Shown: positions 9,772-18,051 of the stretch, piece after piece
How positions within the stretch are numbered: position 1 is the stretch's first letter
How the letters are laid out: each line of letters begins with the position of its first letter
NCBI GenBank assembly: GCA_039029535.1
Contig: JBCCFW010000069.1
Span: 1-34,987 of the forward strand
Length of the DNA: 34,987 nt
From: JBCCFW01 sp039029535
GTDB lineage: Bacteria > Acidobacteriota > JBCCFW01
Direction: 5' to 3'
Program-made: the position numbers and the translations under genes
The notes under the pieces: generated by a model
Database searches by the model: none
Told to the model about the DNA's origin: nothing
The model's input: only the letters and a program-made list of their open reading frames with translations

Positions 9772-9822
9772 GGGAAGGCGTTCCTTGGTCGTCGTTGCGG
9801 GGGCGGCGTATGCGGAAGGTAG

Positions 9823-10449
9823 TCAGGCGTGACGGTCGCGTTCGGCAGCGAGGCCGGCGAGACAGAGTCGGCTCACGTGATCGGCGATGGCGGCGAGCTC
9901 GGTGTCGTCGAGCTCGAGCTCGGGATGAAGACGTTTCATGACGGGCCAGGCGTGCTTGTAGGACACGCACTGGGAGATGACCGAGAACGTGAAGCGTCGG
10001 ATGGTGTCAGGACTGGCGTCGGACGGGAGCAGGGCCGCGACGACCTCCGCGAGGCGGTCGTGCTGAGGACGCATGACCCGCTCGACGATCTCGTCGAGGA
10101 CGGGGCTCTCTCCCGGATGGACCTGCTCGTGCATGAGGATGTGCTGGAGCGGGGCTTCGTTGGCGGGACCGCAGATGCGTCGGAGGAACCAGGTCACGAA
10201 GGCGGTGAGGGCGGCGGCGGGATCGTCGGGGACGTCGGCGAGCTCGGGCGGTGGTCCGCTGCGTCGGTCGAGCTGGGTCCGGATGACCTCGGCGTGGAAG
10301 CGGGCCTTGTCGCCGAAGTGGTAGTTCACCGCGGCGATGTTGGCCCCCGCCCTCTTGGCGATGTCTTGGATCGTGACCTGCCCGAAGCCCCGCTCGGCGA
10401 AGAGCGCGAGCGCGGCGTCGATGAGTCGGTCCTTGGTGTCGGCGGCCAT
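9823..10449 (-). CDS. TetR-family regulator of the RND operon
   Basis: 208 residues. The N-terminal TetR HTH reads DTKDRLIDAALALFAERGFGQVT, then IQDIAKRAGANIAAVNYHFGDKARF (HTH at about 22-50). The C-terminal half (PLQHILMHEQVHPGESPVLDEIVERVMRPQHDRL) resembles the CecR/DUF1956 ligand-binding type. It lies upstream of the adaptor and pump genes in the same direction and is probably co-transcribed as an autoregulated local repressor. No Shine-Dalgarno precedes the ATG (the upstream bases are TTCTTCCTCC), and a possible -10 lies so close that a leaderless mRNA is plausible. The inducer is unknown. Confidence 0.92.
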   Translation of the reverse strand: MAADTKDRLIDAALALFAERGFGQVTIQDIAKRAGANIAAVNYHFGDKARFHAEVIRTQLDRRSGPPPELADVPDDPAAALTAFVTWFLRRICGPANEAPLQHILMHEQVHPGESPVLDEIVERVMRPQHDRLAEVVAALLPSDASPDTIRRFTFSVISQCVSYKHAWPVMKRLHPELELDDTELAAIADHVSRLCLAGLAAERDRHA

Positions 10450-10476
10450 GGAGGAAGAATGGCCAATTCAAATGAA

Positions 10477-10495
10477 CGTTTCAAGTAACGAAACG
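10477..10495. promoter_or_regulatory. Candidate TetR operator overlapping the -35 box
   Basis: Perfect inverted repeat CGTTTC-N7-GAAACG (19 bp) in the 108-bp divergent gap between tetR and the membrane glycosyltransferase gene. Read on the minus strand, TTGAAA (10484-10479) sits inside the repeat and is spaced 17 nt from CATTCT (10461-10456), a plausible -35/-10 pair for tetR. Repressor binding here would block tetR-adaptor-pump transcription. TetR dimers usually bind 15-20-bp palindromes of this type. The assignment is inferred. Confidence 0.5.
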
Positions 10496-10520
10496 CAAAC
10501 GCGACTTCCGGGCGTGAGCA

Positions 10521-10550
10521 GGCCGGATTCGGGCGTTTCCGGGCTACCAT
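10521..10550 (+). promoter_or_regulatory. Candidate promoter of a leaderless gene
   Basis: A -10-like TACCAT (10545-10550) ends 7 nt before the GTG start at 10558, so transcription would begin at or next to the start codon. No Shine-Dalgarno is present, which fits a leaderless mRNA. Upstream, 10521-10540 carries a 20-nt element matching 17 of 20 positions with one in the same orientation upstream of the ureohydrolase gene (27849-27868, minus strand). Confidence 0.35.
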
Positions 10551-10557
10551 CGCCCTC

Positions 10558-12090
10558 GTGTCGACAGCCGGCGAGCCTCGGAGGGGACCGCGCGGGGAGC
10601 TCCTGGCGGGGCTGGCCCTGCTCGTCTTCTACCTCCCGGCGAGCCTCTCCTACGTGCTCTGGCGCCATGTCGACCACAACGAGCACATGTACGCGGCGGC
10701 GGCCGCCGCCCGGTCCGAGCTGGTCCCCTATCGCGACTTCTGCTGGATTCAGGGGCCTTACTGGATCGACCTGCTCTCGACCGCCCAGCGTCTCGTCGGC
10801 GGCGAGCATCTCCTCCTCACCGGACGGCTCCTCAACTGGAGCCTGGGTCTCGTCGGCCTGCTCCTGGTCCACCACCTGCTGCGTCGGGCGGCCGGTCCCT
10901 GGGTCGCGCTGCTCCTGACCGGGCTGCTCGCGCTCAACCGCCACTTCCTCGTGCCGCTGGCCGAGGGCTCGAACTACATGCTCGGCTTCGCGGCGGGGAT
11001 GGCGGCGGTGGTCTTGCTGCTCCGCGCCCTCGACACGCGGCGGTGGCTGGCGGGCTTCGTGAGCGGAGTCCTGCTCGGCATCGCGACGGGCGCGAAGCTC
11101 TACCACGCGGCGGCCTGGCCCGTGTTCGTGCTCGTGGCCTTGCGCTGGCCGCGTGAGCTCTCGCGTCGAGAGCGAGCCCGCGGGCTCTTGCTACCCGGAG
11201 CGGTCGGGCTGCTCGTCGGCCTGCTGCCGTTCGGCTTGCTCGTGTTGCAGGCGCCGGGCGCCGCGTTGTTCGGCAACCTCAGGTATCACGCGCTCAACCA
11301 GCACGTCTTCGACGTCGACGGCATCACGCTGGGTGACAACTTGCGGAAGGTGCTCTGGATGGCGGGCCTGCCCGAGACGGCGGCCGTGCTGCTCTTCCTG
11401 CTGGTGGTCGTCGTGCTCGGGCTCATCGGCCGCGTGCCGAGCGGTGCTCGCGGCGATGTCTTGCTGACGCTCTTCGCCTTGCACCTGCCGCTGGCGCTGG
11501 CCGCGGCGGTCACGCCGCGACCGGTGCACTCGCAGTACTTCCTCTTCCCTCTCCCCTTCGCCTTGCTCCTGGCCGGTCGCGTGCTCGGAGCGCTACCGAC
11601 CGAGAAGCTCCGACGCGTGGGTCTCGGTGCGGGTGCGTTGGCACTGGTCGCTGGCCTGGTCGTCACGGCCTGGCCGCTGGCGCGAGGGCTACCGCGTTGG
11701 CTCGGCGAGGCGCCGACCACGCCGACGCGGATGGAAGGGCTGGCGGTCGAGCTCCGCGAGCTGGTCGGCGAACGCGAGGGCGCAGTGGCGACGCTCTCCC
11801 CCCTTCATCCGCTCGAGGCCGGCTTGCCGATCCTGCCCGAGCTGGTGACGGGGCCCTTCGCCTACCGGATGGCCGGGCTCGTGTCGGCGGAGGAGCGACG
11901 GGCCTGGCGCATCGTGGCGCCGGAGGAGCTGCCGGTCCTGCTGGCGCGGCGCCCCCCGGCGGCCGTGCTCATCGGCGAGGAGGGTCGGCTCGACCTGCCG
12001 CTCGAGGTCTTCGCGCAGGCGGCAGGCTACGAACGCCACGAGCTGAGCGACGGCCGGCTCGTGGCGTACCTGCGTCCGGAGACGCGCTGA
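10558..12090 (+). CDS. Polytopic GT39/ArnT-like membrane glycosyltransferase
   Basis: 510 residues from a GTG start. About ten hydrophobic segments are visible, for example ELLAGLALLVFYLPASLSYV at residues 15-34 and several Leu/Val-rich helices between 95 and 400. The first periplasmic loop after TM1 holds DHNEHMY (about 40-46), in the place where GT-C enzymes carry their acidic catalytic pair, and YRDFCWIQGPY follows, as in dolichyl-phosphate-mannose or undecaprenyl-phosphate-sugar transferases (GT39/GT83/PMT_2). The C-terminal 120 residues are soluble (RELVGEREGAVATLSPLHPLEAGL). It probably transfers a lipid-linked sugar outside the membrane; the acceptor is unknown. No neighbouring cell-envelope genes help. 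Confidence 0.7.
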   Translation: MSTAGEPRRGPRGELLAGLALLVFYLPASLSYVLWRHVDHNEHMYAAAAAARSELVPYRDFCWIQGPYWIDLLSTAQRLVGGEHLLLTGRLLNWSLGLVGLLLVHHLLRRAAGPWVALLLTGLLALNRHFLVPLAEGSNYMLGFAAGMAAVVLLLRALDTRRWLAGFVSGVLLGIATGAKLYHAAAWPVFVLVALRWPRELSRRERARGLLLPGAVGLLVGLLPFGLLVLQAPGAALFGNLRYHALNQHVFDVDGITLGDNLRKVLWMAGLPETAAVLLFLLVVVVLGLIGRVPSGARGDVLLTLFALHLPLALAAAVTPRPVHSQYFLFPLPFALLLAGRVLGALPTEKLRRVGLGAGALALVAGLVVTAWPLARGLPRWLGEAPTTPTRMEGLAVELRELVGEREGAVATLSPLHPLEAGLPILPELVTGPFAYRMAGLVSAEERRAWRIVAPEELPVLLARRPPAAVLIGEEGRLDLPLEVFAQAAGYERHELSDGRLVAYLRPETR

Positions 12091-12099
12091 GTCTCAGCG
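12085..12099. terminator. Palindrome containing both convergent stop codons
   Basis: CGCTGAG-T-CTCAGCG is a perfect palindrome. It contains the TGA of the plus-strand glycosyltransferase gene (12088-12090) and the TGA of the minus-strand beta-helix gene (12096-12094). Only 3 nt separate the genes. It could be a small bidirectional hairpin (6-bp stem, 3-nt loop); no T-run follows on either side, so termination is uncertain. Confidence 0.35.
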
Positions 12100-13614
12100 A
12101 CGCAGGATGACCACGCCGGCCCCGCCGAGGGTCAGCGCGAGGAGCGCGAGCAGGGTCTCGGGGAGCGTCGGCACGGGCACGGGGCGCTCGTAGGCGCCCT
12201 GGTCGACAGCGGACTGGGAGAAGCGGGGCAGGCCGACGAGGTCACGAGTGAGGCCGGCGAGACCGGGAGCGCTGTCGTCACCGGTGTCGATGGAGGGCGA
12301 GCCCATGTCGAGGGAGGCGTCGTCATCGAGGGTGCCGAAGGTGTCGTCGGCACCGTCGGCGTCGATGAAGAGCGGGTCGGCGTCGATGTTGTTGCCACCG
12401 TCGAAGCCGATGCTCGCTCCGAGCCAGGCGGCGCTGCCACCGGAGCCTTCGATGTTGCAGTGGCTGAAGGTGCCACCCCCGCCGAAGCCCGTGCTGCGGT
12501 TGTGAACCTGGGGGTCGATCGGGGCGGTGTTGCCCTCGAAGATGCAGTTGGTGATCTCGGGCTGCTGGGACGTCGACATCCCGCCGCCGCGGTTGAGCGA
12601 CGAGTTGTTCACGAAGGTCGTGTTGGTGATCCGGACCTCGTCCAGGGCGGCGCCGCTGGTCAGGGTGGCGAAGAGCTGAAGGCCTCCCCCTTCACGGTTG
12701 CCGCCGCCTCCGGGCGCGAGGAAGTTCCCGCTGAACAGGCAGTTGGTCATGGTGACGCGGGCGCCGTTGAGCCGGACGCCGCCACCGCCGGCCTTGGCCG
12801 AGTTGCCGAGGAAGCGGCAGTCGATGATGGTCCAGAGCGTGGCCGTGTCCTGGACGGTGGGCTCGAGCTGGAGCGCGCCACCGAAGCTGAAGCTGTCCGT
12901 GGCGTGGTTGTCGATGAAGTCGCACTCGCGGAAGGTCACGCCACCCTGCTGGCTACGGAGGTAGATGGCGCCGCCGTTCCGATCGGCTCGGTTGCCGACG
13001 AAGAGGCAGCGCTCGAAGACGGCGCCGCCGAAGCCGGCCAGGTAGGCCGCGCCGGCCTCCGTCGCTTCGTTGTCGCGGAAGACGAGATCGCGGAAGGTGC
13101 CGGCGCCGTCGCCGCTGAGGAACATGCCGCCACCCTGACTGCTGCTCGAGCCCCCCTCAATGGTGACGCCTTCCAGCAGGGAGTCGGCGTCGGTGTCGCC
13201 CCGCACGACCCCGAAGATGCTGTTGTCGGCCCGGTTGGTGAAGCCCGGACCGTCGTCTCCGTTCAGGTCACCCGAGAGGATGGTCTCGAAGGCGGTGATG
13301 TCGCGGTCATCGGGTGAGCCACCGCCGGCGAGCCCGCGGTAGCCGCCGAGAACGGCGAGACCGTGACGGAGCCGGAAGAAGATGTTGGTGCTGCCGGTCT
13401 GGGTCGGAAGGTAGGTCCCGCCCGCCACGCGGATCTCGACGATGGAGCCATCGACCTGCGCGAGGGCCATCGCCGTCTCGAGCTGCTGATGGGCGGTGGC
13501 CCAGCTCAGGCCGTCACCCCCCGGCGCGGCGTCGTCGTCGACGAAGCGGACCTGGGCGGAGGCGGTCGCGGCGAAGAGAGAGAAGGTGAGCGAGGCAGCG
13601 CGGAGGAGGCTCAT
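12094..13614 (-). CDS. Secreted beta-helix protein with IPTL-CTERM-like tail
   Basis: 506 residues from the ATG at 13614, chosen because it opens a signal peptide (LLRAASLTFSLFAATASA, cleavage ASA|Q). The frame is open further upstream but looks non-coding there. The mature start VRFVDDDAAPGGDGLSWATA is the common opening of surface right-handed beta-helix proteins. About ten helix rungs follow with repeated NNxATxxGGAxxL and GGGMxxS patterns (residues about 150-400), as in pectate-lyase-fold/Pmp-like repeat proteins. The C-terminus has VPTLPE, a 16-18-residue hydrophobic helix and final RR. This matches the tripartite IPTL/PEP-CTERM signal processed by exosortase-type enzymes. No catalytic residues are recognised; it is probably a surface or matrix protein. 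Confidence 0.85.
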   Translation of the reverse strand: MSLLRAASLTFSLFAATASAQVRFVDDDAAPGGDGLSWATAHQQLETAMALAQVDGSIVEIRVAGGTYLPTQTGSTNIFFRLRHGLAVLGGYRGLAGGGSPDDRDITAFETILSGDLNGDDGPGFTNRADNSIFGVVRGDTDADSLLEGVTIEGGSSSSQGGGMFLSGDGAGTFRDLVFRDNEATEAGAAYLAGFGGAVFERCLFVGNRADRNGGAIYLRSQQGGVTFRECDFIDNHATDSFSFGGALQLEPTVQDTATLWTIIDCRFLGNSAKAGGGGVRLNGARVTMTNCLFSGNFLAPGGGGNREGGGLQLFATLTSGAALDEVRITNTTFVNNSSLNRGGGMSTSQQPEITNCIFEGNTAPIDPQVHNRSTGFGGGGTFSHCNIEGSGGSAAWLGASIGFDGGNNIDADPLFIDADGADDTFGTLDDDASLDMGSPSIDTGDDSAPGLAGLTRDLVGLPRFSQSAVDQGAYERPVPVPTLPETLLALLALTLGGAGVVILRR

Positions 13615-13865
13615 GGAGCGGTTGTACGCCTGCTCAGAGCGGCGGTCAATGGGTGTTCGCGGAAAAGTGACCACACGGAATGGCGGTCTGGGGCGGCTGA
13701 GGACGTTCTCGGGACGAGGAGGGCTGCGTTTCGATGACTGACCGGGAGTCAGGGTCCGAGTTGGCGGTGGTCTCAGGTCCTCCGTAACGCTCTCCCCTGC
13801 TCGCGCGGTGTGGTCAGTGAGGCCGCGAGACACGTGACACGGCGGGCCGACCGGAAGGAGCTGCG
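13615..13865. other. Divergent regulatory region upstream of the CHAT locus
   Basis: 251 bp between the beta-helix gene (-) and the first CHAT gene (+). It holds the 36-bp promoter-like block at 13779-13814 and an untranslated leader of about 50 nt ending in AAGGAG 5 nt before ATG 13866. The leader shares GACACGGCG (13836-13844) with the leader of the second CHAT gene. I see no separate gene. Confidence 0.5.
13779..13814 (+). promoter_or_regulatory. 36-bp promoter-like block, copy 1
   Basis: This block is identical at 33 of 36 positions to the block at 18052-18087 and lies at a similar distance before a CHAT gene. It begins CCTCCGTAACGC and ends CTCGCGCGGTGTGGT; the three mismatches are in the middle. 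Flanking sequence further upstream is not conserved, so the match is not explained by adjacent coding homology. AAC, then 17 nt, then CGGTGT resembles the spacing of ECF sigma promoters (AAC core at -35, CGT-like core at -10). It is inferred to be the promoter of the CHAT genes, possibly read by the sigma factor encoded at 21858. Confidence 0.6.
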
Positions 13866-16800
13866 ATGAAGGACACCCCGAAGCTGCACGTCGTCGACCT
13901 GGAGGTTCGCGAGGGCTCGGACGAGCTGACCGTGGCGTGGCGCGAGATGCCCGGGACTGCAGGTCGGGTCGTGAGCGAGGAACAGCAGGAGCGGATCGCC
14001 GGACTCGTGAAGGCCGTGCAGGAGGCGGAGTCCAAGGACGACCCGCGCGTGGTCGCCGCGCCACGGTTGGCGCTCGGTCAGGAGCTGTACCGGGTGCTCG
14101 ACGGTGACGGTGACCGGGCGCTGGCGCAGCGTCGACAGGCAGCCGATCAGGAAGGTCAGCCCGTGCGCGTCGTCGTGCGGCTGCTCGGTCCCGCGCTGGC
14201 GCAGCATCCCGCGGTCGGTTGGCGCTGGGAGCTCATGGCCGAGGGCAAGGAGCACGCCTGTCTCGGGACGGTGGCGGGTCGCGTCGAGCTGGCCGTTCAG
14301 CTCGGGAGCGTGACGCCGGACGCGCCGGCGGTCCTCCCCACCGGTCAGCTCCGGATCCTCTTCATGGCCTTCTCGCCGGAGGACGTGGAGCCGGTGCTCG
14401 ACTACGAGGGTGAGGAGGAAGCGTTCATCCGGGCGCTCACCGACTACCAGCAGTCGGGTCGGGTGAGGCTGCGTGTCGTCGAGGAAGGCAACCTCAACGC
14501 GTTGGAGCGGGCGCTCAAGACGAGTCCCGTGGACGTGCTGCACCTCAGCGGCCACGGCAACCTCACTTCGACGGGGCCCCGTCTCGCCATGGAGGACGAG
14601 ATGGGCGACTGCGAGCGTGTCGGCCCCGAGGAGCTGTGGAAGGTCCTCCGTCGGCCCGCCGAGCCGCCACGGCTCGTGGTCATCTCGTGTTGTCACTCGA
14701 CTGATGACGGCGGTGGCTTCCCGAGCTTGGCCGCTCAGCTCGTGGCGGCGGGCGTGCAGTCGGTGGTGGGCTGGGTCCGACCGGTCTTCGACTCGGTGGC
14801 GACGCAGGCGGCCAAGGACTTCTACGACCAGCTCTGTGGTGGGACTGGGTTGGCCGAGGCGGTGGGCTTCGCGCGCAACGAGCTCAGGGAGGCGGATGCT
14901 GAGGCCGCTCGGACCGGCAAGGGGCTCGTGTCGGGAGCCTGGGGCACCTTGCAGTCCATGGGGCGCGACGGTGCCGGGTTCCGGCTCGACACGGACAAGA
15001 AGGTCAAGGGCGGACGGACGGTGAGCGAGTCCGTGTACGGCTACCTCGGGGGCACGGGTCAGGTTCGGATCCTCGAGCAGGGCTTCGTCGGCCGACGGCG
15101 CGAGCTCCAGCGGCTCGTGCGATTGCTGCGGACGGGCAAGAGTCGGGATGGGCAGCGACGCGCGGGTGCGCTCGTCTGGGGGATGAAGGGCGTCGGCAAG
15201 AGCTGCCTCATCGGTCGAGCGGTGGCTCGTCACGTCGAGGACGTGGGAACCGGTCACGGGCTGGTGGTCTTGCACGGCGAGCTCAACGAGGCCCAGGTGC
15301 TGGAGAGCTTCACGGCGGCAGCGGTAAAACTCAAGGACGATGAGGCTGAGAAGTTGCTCCAGCGCACGGACCTATCAGTCGCGCAGCGTGTCGGACGGTT
15401 GCTCTCGAGCCAGTGGTTGGAAGAACGGGTCGTCATCATCCTCGACGACTTCGAGCAGAACCTGACGGAGCAGGCCTCGGGGCCGGCCTTGGTCGAGCCG
15501 TGGGTGGCGGAGCTGTTGGCTGCGCTGCTGCCGCCGTGTCGTGATGGCGCCCCTTCCGTGCTCGTGACTTCGACGGCGGTCTTTGCGTTGCCTGAGGTCG
15601 TTGCGGATGCGCTCGCCTTCGTGGAGCTGGGCTCGTTGGAGCTAGCGTCGGTTCGCAAGCTGTGGATGCGCGGGCGGGAAAGCGGCGAGCTTCGCAAGGT
15701 CGCCGAGAAGGACTGGCAGGCGTTGGCGGACCGGCTCGGGCGCAACGCTCGCGTGCTCGACTGGGCGCGGCAGCTCTTGGGCGGGAGCACGCCGGCGGAG
15801 GTCGTGGCGTTGCTCGATGACGGTGAAGCGCCGCCTGAAGGCTGGAATGACGGCGGTGCGAGCGAGGAAGCGCAGGCAGAACTGGCGACGGTGTACCTCC
15901 GGAGCTTGGCGTTCTCGCGAGCGGAGGCCGAGGTTGGTGAGGAAGCGCGGATCTTCGTCGAGCGGGCGAGGGTCTACGACCGACCGGTGCCGCGTTCGGC
16001 GTTAGATGGGCTCGCTGATGGACTTACGTTGGACCTAGAGGAAGCGCTGCCGGCGCTTAGCAACCTCGGCCTGCTGGAAGTGGGACGTCAGCGTGAGGAC
16101 CGAGTCTGGCGCGTGAGTCCGTTGGTCGTGCCGGAGTTTCGGGCGGAGGAGCCGGTGCGGTGGCACGGTGTGGCGGCAGAGTATTGGGGGCATGCATTGG
16201 AAGCTGAGGATGGCTGGAGCTTCGAGCTTGCGGTGACATGCTGGCAGCATGCGCTGACAGGCCGTAGCGAGAGCTGGGCATCTCGAATGGCACGTCGCAT
16301 CGACGTGTTCCTCTACAACCAGGGAGCCCGTGCTCAGAATGACACGATGGCTCAGCAGAATCTGTCGGTGTTTCCTGACTCCGTCTTCGCCTTGCAGTGG
16401 GCTGGAGATGCGGCCCGGCATGCCGGCCGCGGTCCCGAAGGGCTCGAACATCTCACGCGAGCTCTGAGCCTCGCCGAAAATCGCGGCGACATTGACGAGG
16501 AGTTCGCGCGTCTTCTCACCGAGACGGCGGGAGTGCTTCAGGCGCAGGGAGATCTACCAGAAGCAAGGAAGCTCCTCGAACGCTCCCTCGAAATCAAGCG
16601 ACAGGTCCTCGGTACTGAACTCCACTCCAACTATGCGTCGTCCCTCCATGCGTTGGCCGGAGTGCTTCAGGCTCAAGGAGACCTACCAGAAGCAAGGAAG
16701 CTCCTCGAACGCTCCCTCAAAATCAAGCGTCAGGCCCTCGGCACAGAGCTCCATCCTGACTACGCAACCTCCCTTCACCAGTTGGCTGGGGTGCTTAGGG

Positions 16801-17975
16801 CTCAGGGAGATTTACCGGAAGCCAGGAAGGTCCTCGAACGCTCTCTCGACATCAAGCGACAAGTCCTCGGGACTGAGCTCCACCCCTCGTACTCCGCGTC
16901 CCTGCACGCATTGGCCGGAGTGCTTCAGTCACTGGGAGACCTACCGAAAGCAAGGGCGCTCCTCGAACGTTCGCTTGACATCCAGCGACAAGTCCTCGGA
17001 ACTGAGCTCCACCCTGACTACTCAGCGTCCCTTCACTCGTTGGCCGGTGTGTTTCAGGCCCAGGGAGATCTACCTGAGGCACGGAAGCTCCTCGAACGCT
17101 CCCTCCACATTGACCGACAGGTACTCGGGACTGAGCTCCACCCCTCGTACTCCGCGTCCCTACACGCGTTGGCCGGAGTGCTTCGGGCTCAGGGAAACCT
17201 GCCTGAAGCAAGGAAACTCCTCGAACGCTCGCTCGACATTCAGCGACAGGTCTTCGGGACTGAGCTCCATCCCTCCTACGCAACCTCCCTTGATTCCCTT
17301 GGTGGGATCCTCTTCGCACAGGCCGACCGCGCTGGTGCTCGCCAGAGAATCGAGCGAGCCTTGGAAATCAAGCGATGCTTGTTGCTAGGCGATGCGCATC
17401 CAGAGGTCGCCATATCGCTGGCCAATCTTGCCAGTGTGGAAGCATCCGATGGCGACTTCGAGCGGGCTGTCTGCCTGTCCAGGGAGGCCATGGGTATTCA
17501 GGAACGTGTCTTTGGTACGCTCGAACACCCCAGCGTCGCCGAGAACGAGATGAACCTCGCGGTCTTCTTGCTCGAATCTGGGCGACGAGAGAAGGGCCAG
17601 CAGCATGCCCAGCACGCCATCGCCGTCCTGAAACGGATGGCTCCCAACCATTCCATCCTCCAGCAGCTCGGCATGTCCGGCGGTCCAGTTCCAAGCGAGG
17701 GGGGTGTCGACTTCGCCTCGCTTCTCCAGGCCACTCTCGCCGCCCGCCTGGCCGAGCAACCCTTGTCAGACGAGACGCTCGCTCTCCTCGCCAAGATGGC
17801 CGAGGCCGGTGACGTACCTGCCGCCATCGCCTCCTTCCTTCGCACCGCTGCCCAGCCCGGCCAGCAGCCTGTCATCCCCGAAGGCCTCCCAGAGGAAGTC
17901 ACCATCGGACTCCGTCAAGCCACCGAAGCCCTCATCCGGCTCGACGCACAGGCCGAGGAGGCAACGGGAACGTGA
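13866..17975 (+). CDS. CHAT protease-STAND NTPase-TPR protein, copy 1
   Basis: 1,369 residues; RBS AAGGAG precedes ATG 13866. Domains: a conserved N-terminal region (1-155, opening LHVVDLEV); a CHAT caspase-like domain (about 158-340; opening LRILFMAFSPEDVE; catalytic His in S228-G-H230-G; catalytic Cys in ISCCHS, most likely C276 by alignment to the usual SAC motif); a STAND/NB-ARC-like NTPase (FVGRRREL at about 400, Walker A GMKGVGKS 439-446, Walker B VVIILDDFEQ 522-531); a helical region to about 880; then TPRs to about 1250, the first six almost identical 43-residue units; and a conserved C-terminal domain ending near PEGLPEEVTIGLRQATEA. In STAND proteins, TPRs sense a trigger, the NTPase oligomerises, and the effector (here a protease) is activated. 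Target and trigger are unknown. Confidence 0.92.
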   Translation: MKDTPKLHVVDLEVREGSDELTVAWREMPGTAGRVVSEEQQERIAGLVKAVQEAESKDDPRVVAAPRLALGQELYRVLDGDGDRALAQRRQAADQEGQPVRVVVRLLGPALAQHPAVGWRWELMAEGKEHACLGTVAGRVELAVQLGSVTPDAPAVLPTGQLRILFMAFSPEDVEPVLDYEGEEEAFIRALTDYQQSGRVRLRVVEEGNLNALERALKTSPVDVLHLSGHGNLTSTGPRLAMEDEMGDCERVGPEELWKVLRRPAEPPRLVVISCCHSTDDGGGFPSLAAQLVAAGVQSVVGWVRPVFDSVATQAAKDFYDQLCGGTGLAEAVGFARNELREADAEAARTGKGLVSGAWGTLQSMGRDGAGFRLDTDKKVKGGRTVSESVYGYLGGTGQVRILEQGFVGRRRELQRLVRLLRTGKSRDGQRRAGALVWGMKGVGKSCLIGRAVARHVEDVGTGHGLVVLHGELNEAQVLESFTAAAVKLKDDEAEKLLQRTDLSVAQRVGRLLSSQWLEERVVIILDDFEQNLTEQASGPALVEPWVAELLAALLPPCRDGAPSVLVTSTAVFALPEVVADALAFVELGSLELASVRKLWMRGRESGELRKVAEKDWQALADRLGRNARVLDWARQLLGGSTPAEVVALLDDGEAPPEGWNDGGASEEAQAELATVYLRSLAFSRAEAEVGEEARIFVERARVYDRPVPRSALDGLADGLTLDLEEALPALSNLGLLEVGRQREDRVWRVSPLVVPEFRAEEPVRWHGVAAEYWGHALEAEDGWSFELAVTCWQHALTGRSESWASRMARRIDVFLYNQGARAQNDTMAQQNLSVFPDSVFALQWAGDAARHAGRGPEGLEHLTRALSLAENRGDIDEEFARLLTETAGVLQAQGDLPEARKLLERSLEIKRQVLGTELHSNYASSLHALAGVLQAQGDLPEARKLLERSLKIKRQALGTELHPDYATSLHQLAGVLRAQGDLPEARKVLERSLDIKRQVLGTELHPSYSASLHALAGVLQSLGDLPKARALLERSLDIQRQVLGTELHPDYSASLHSLAGVFQAQGDLPEARKLLERSLHIDRQVLGTELHPSYSASLHALAGVLRAQGNLPEARKLLERSLDIQRQVFGTELHPSYATSLDSLGGILFAQADRAGARQRIERALEIKRCLLLGDAHPEVAISLANLASVEASDGDFERAVCLSREAMGIQERVFGTLEHPSVAENEMNLAVFLLESGRREKGQQHAQHAIAVLKRMAPNHSILQQLGMSGGPVPSEGGVDFASLLQATLAARLAEQPLSDETLALLAKMAEAGDVPAAIASFLRTAAQPGQQPVIPEGLPEEVTIGLRQATEALIRLDAQAEEATGT
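16524..17297 (+). repeat. Six tandem 129-bp TPR repeats in CHAT copy 1
   Basis: Six consecutive 129-bp (43-residue) units start at 16524, 16653, 16782, 16911, 17040 and 17169, each encoding a variant of LAGVLQAQGDLPEARKLLER plus SLDIKRQVLGTELHPSY. They are highly similar at DNA level. Three more divergent units follow (17298, 17427, 17556). The usual kinesin-light-chain TPR is 42 residues; the extra residue falls in the GTELHP loop. Such an array can change copy number by recombination and can be miscounted in short-read assembly. Confidence 0.9.
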
Positions 17976-17991
17976 GCTGGAGCGCAACCTT

Positions 17992-18026
17992 AGAAACGAG
18001 TGCTGACCCGAAGCACTGGCGTTTCT
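17992..18026 (+). terminator. Strong hairpin between CHAT copies 1 and 2
   Basis: AGAAACGAGTGCT (17992-18004) pairs with AGCACT (18012-18017) and CGTTTCT (18020-18026), giving a 13-bp stem with a 7-nt loop and one 2-nt bulge (GG, 18018-18019). It starts 16 nt after the TGA of copy 1. No T-run follows. It is either a factor-assisted terminator that separates copy 1 from the downstream operon, or an RNA-stabilising or regulatory element. Confidence 0.6.
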
Positions 18027-18051
18027 GAGGAATTCGGTAGGCATTGCCAAG

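Noticed and set aside
13615..14064. 150-codon upstream extension of the beta-helix frame
   Set aside because: It runs through the CHAT promoter and into the CHAT gene, is Arg/Pro-rich, and the signal peptide begins at the ATG at 13614.
13773..15275. 500-codon minus-strand frame opposite CHAT copy 1
   Set aside because: Antisense shadow of a high-GC gene; His/Arg/Leu-rich translation without recognisable domains.
16524..17297. Tandem repeats considered as a CRISPR array
   Set aside because: The period is 129 bp without unique spacers and every unit is translated as a TPR in frame.
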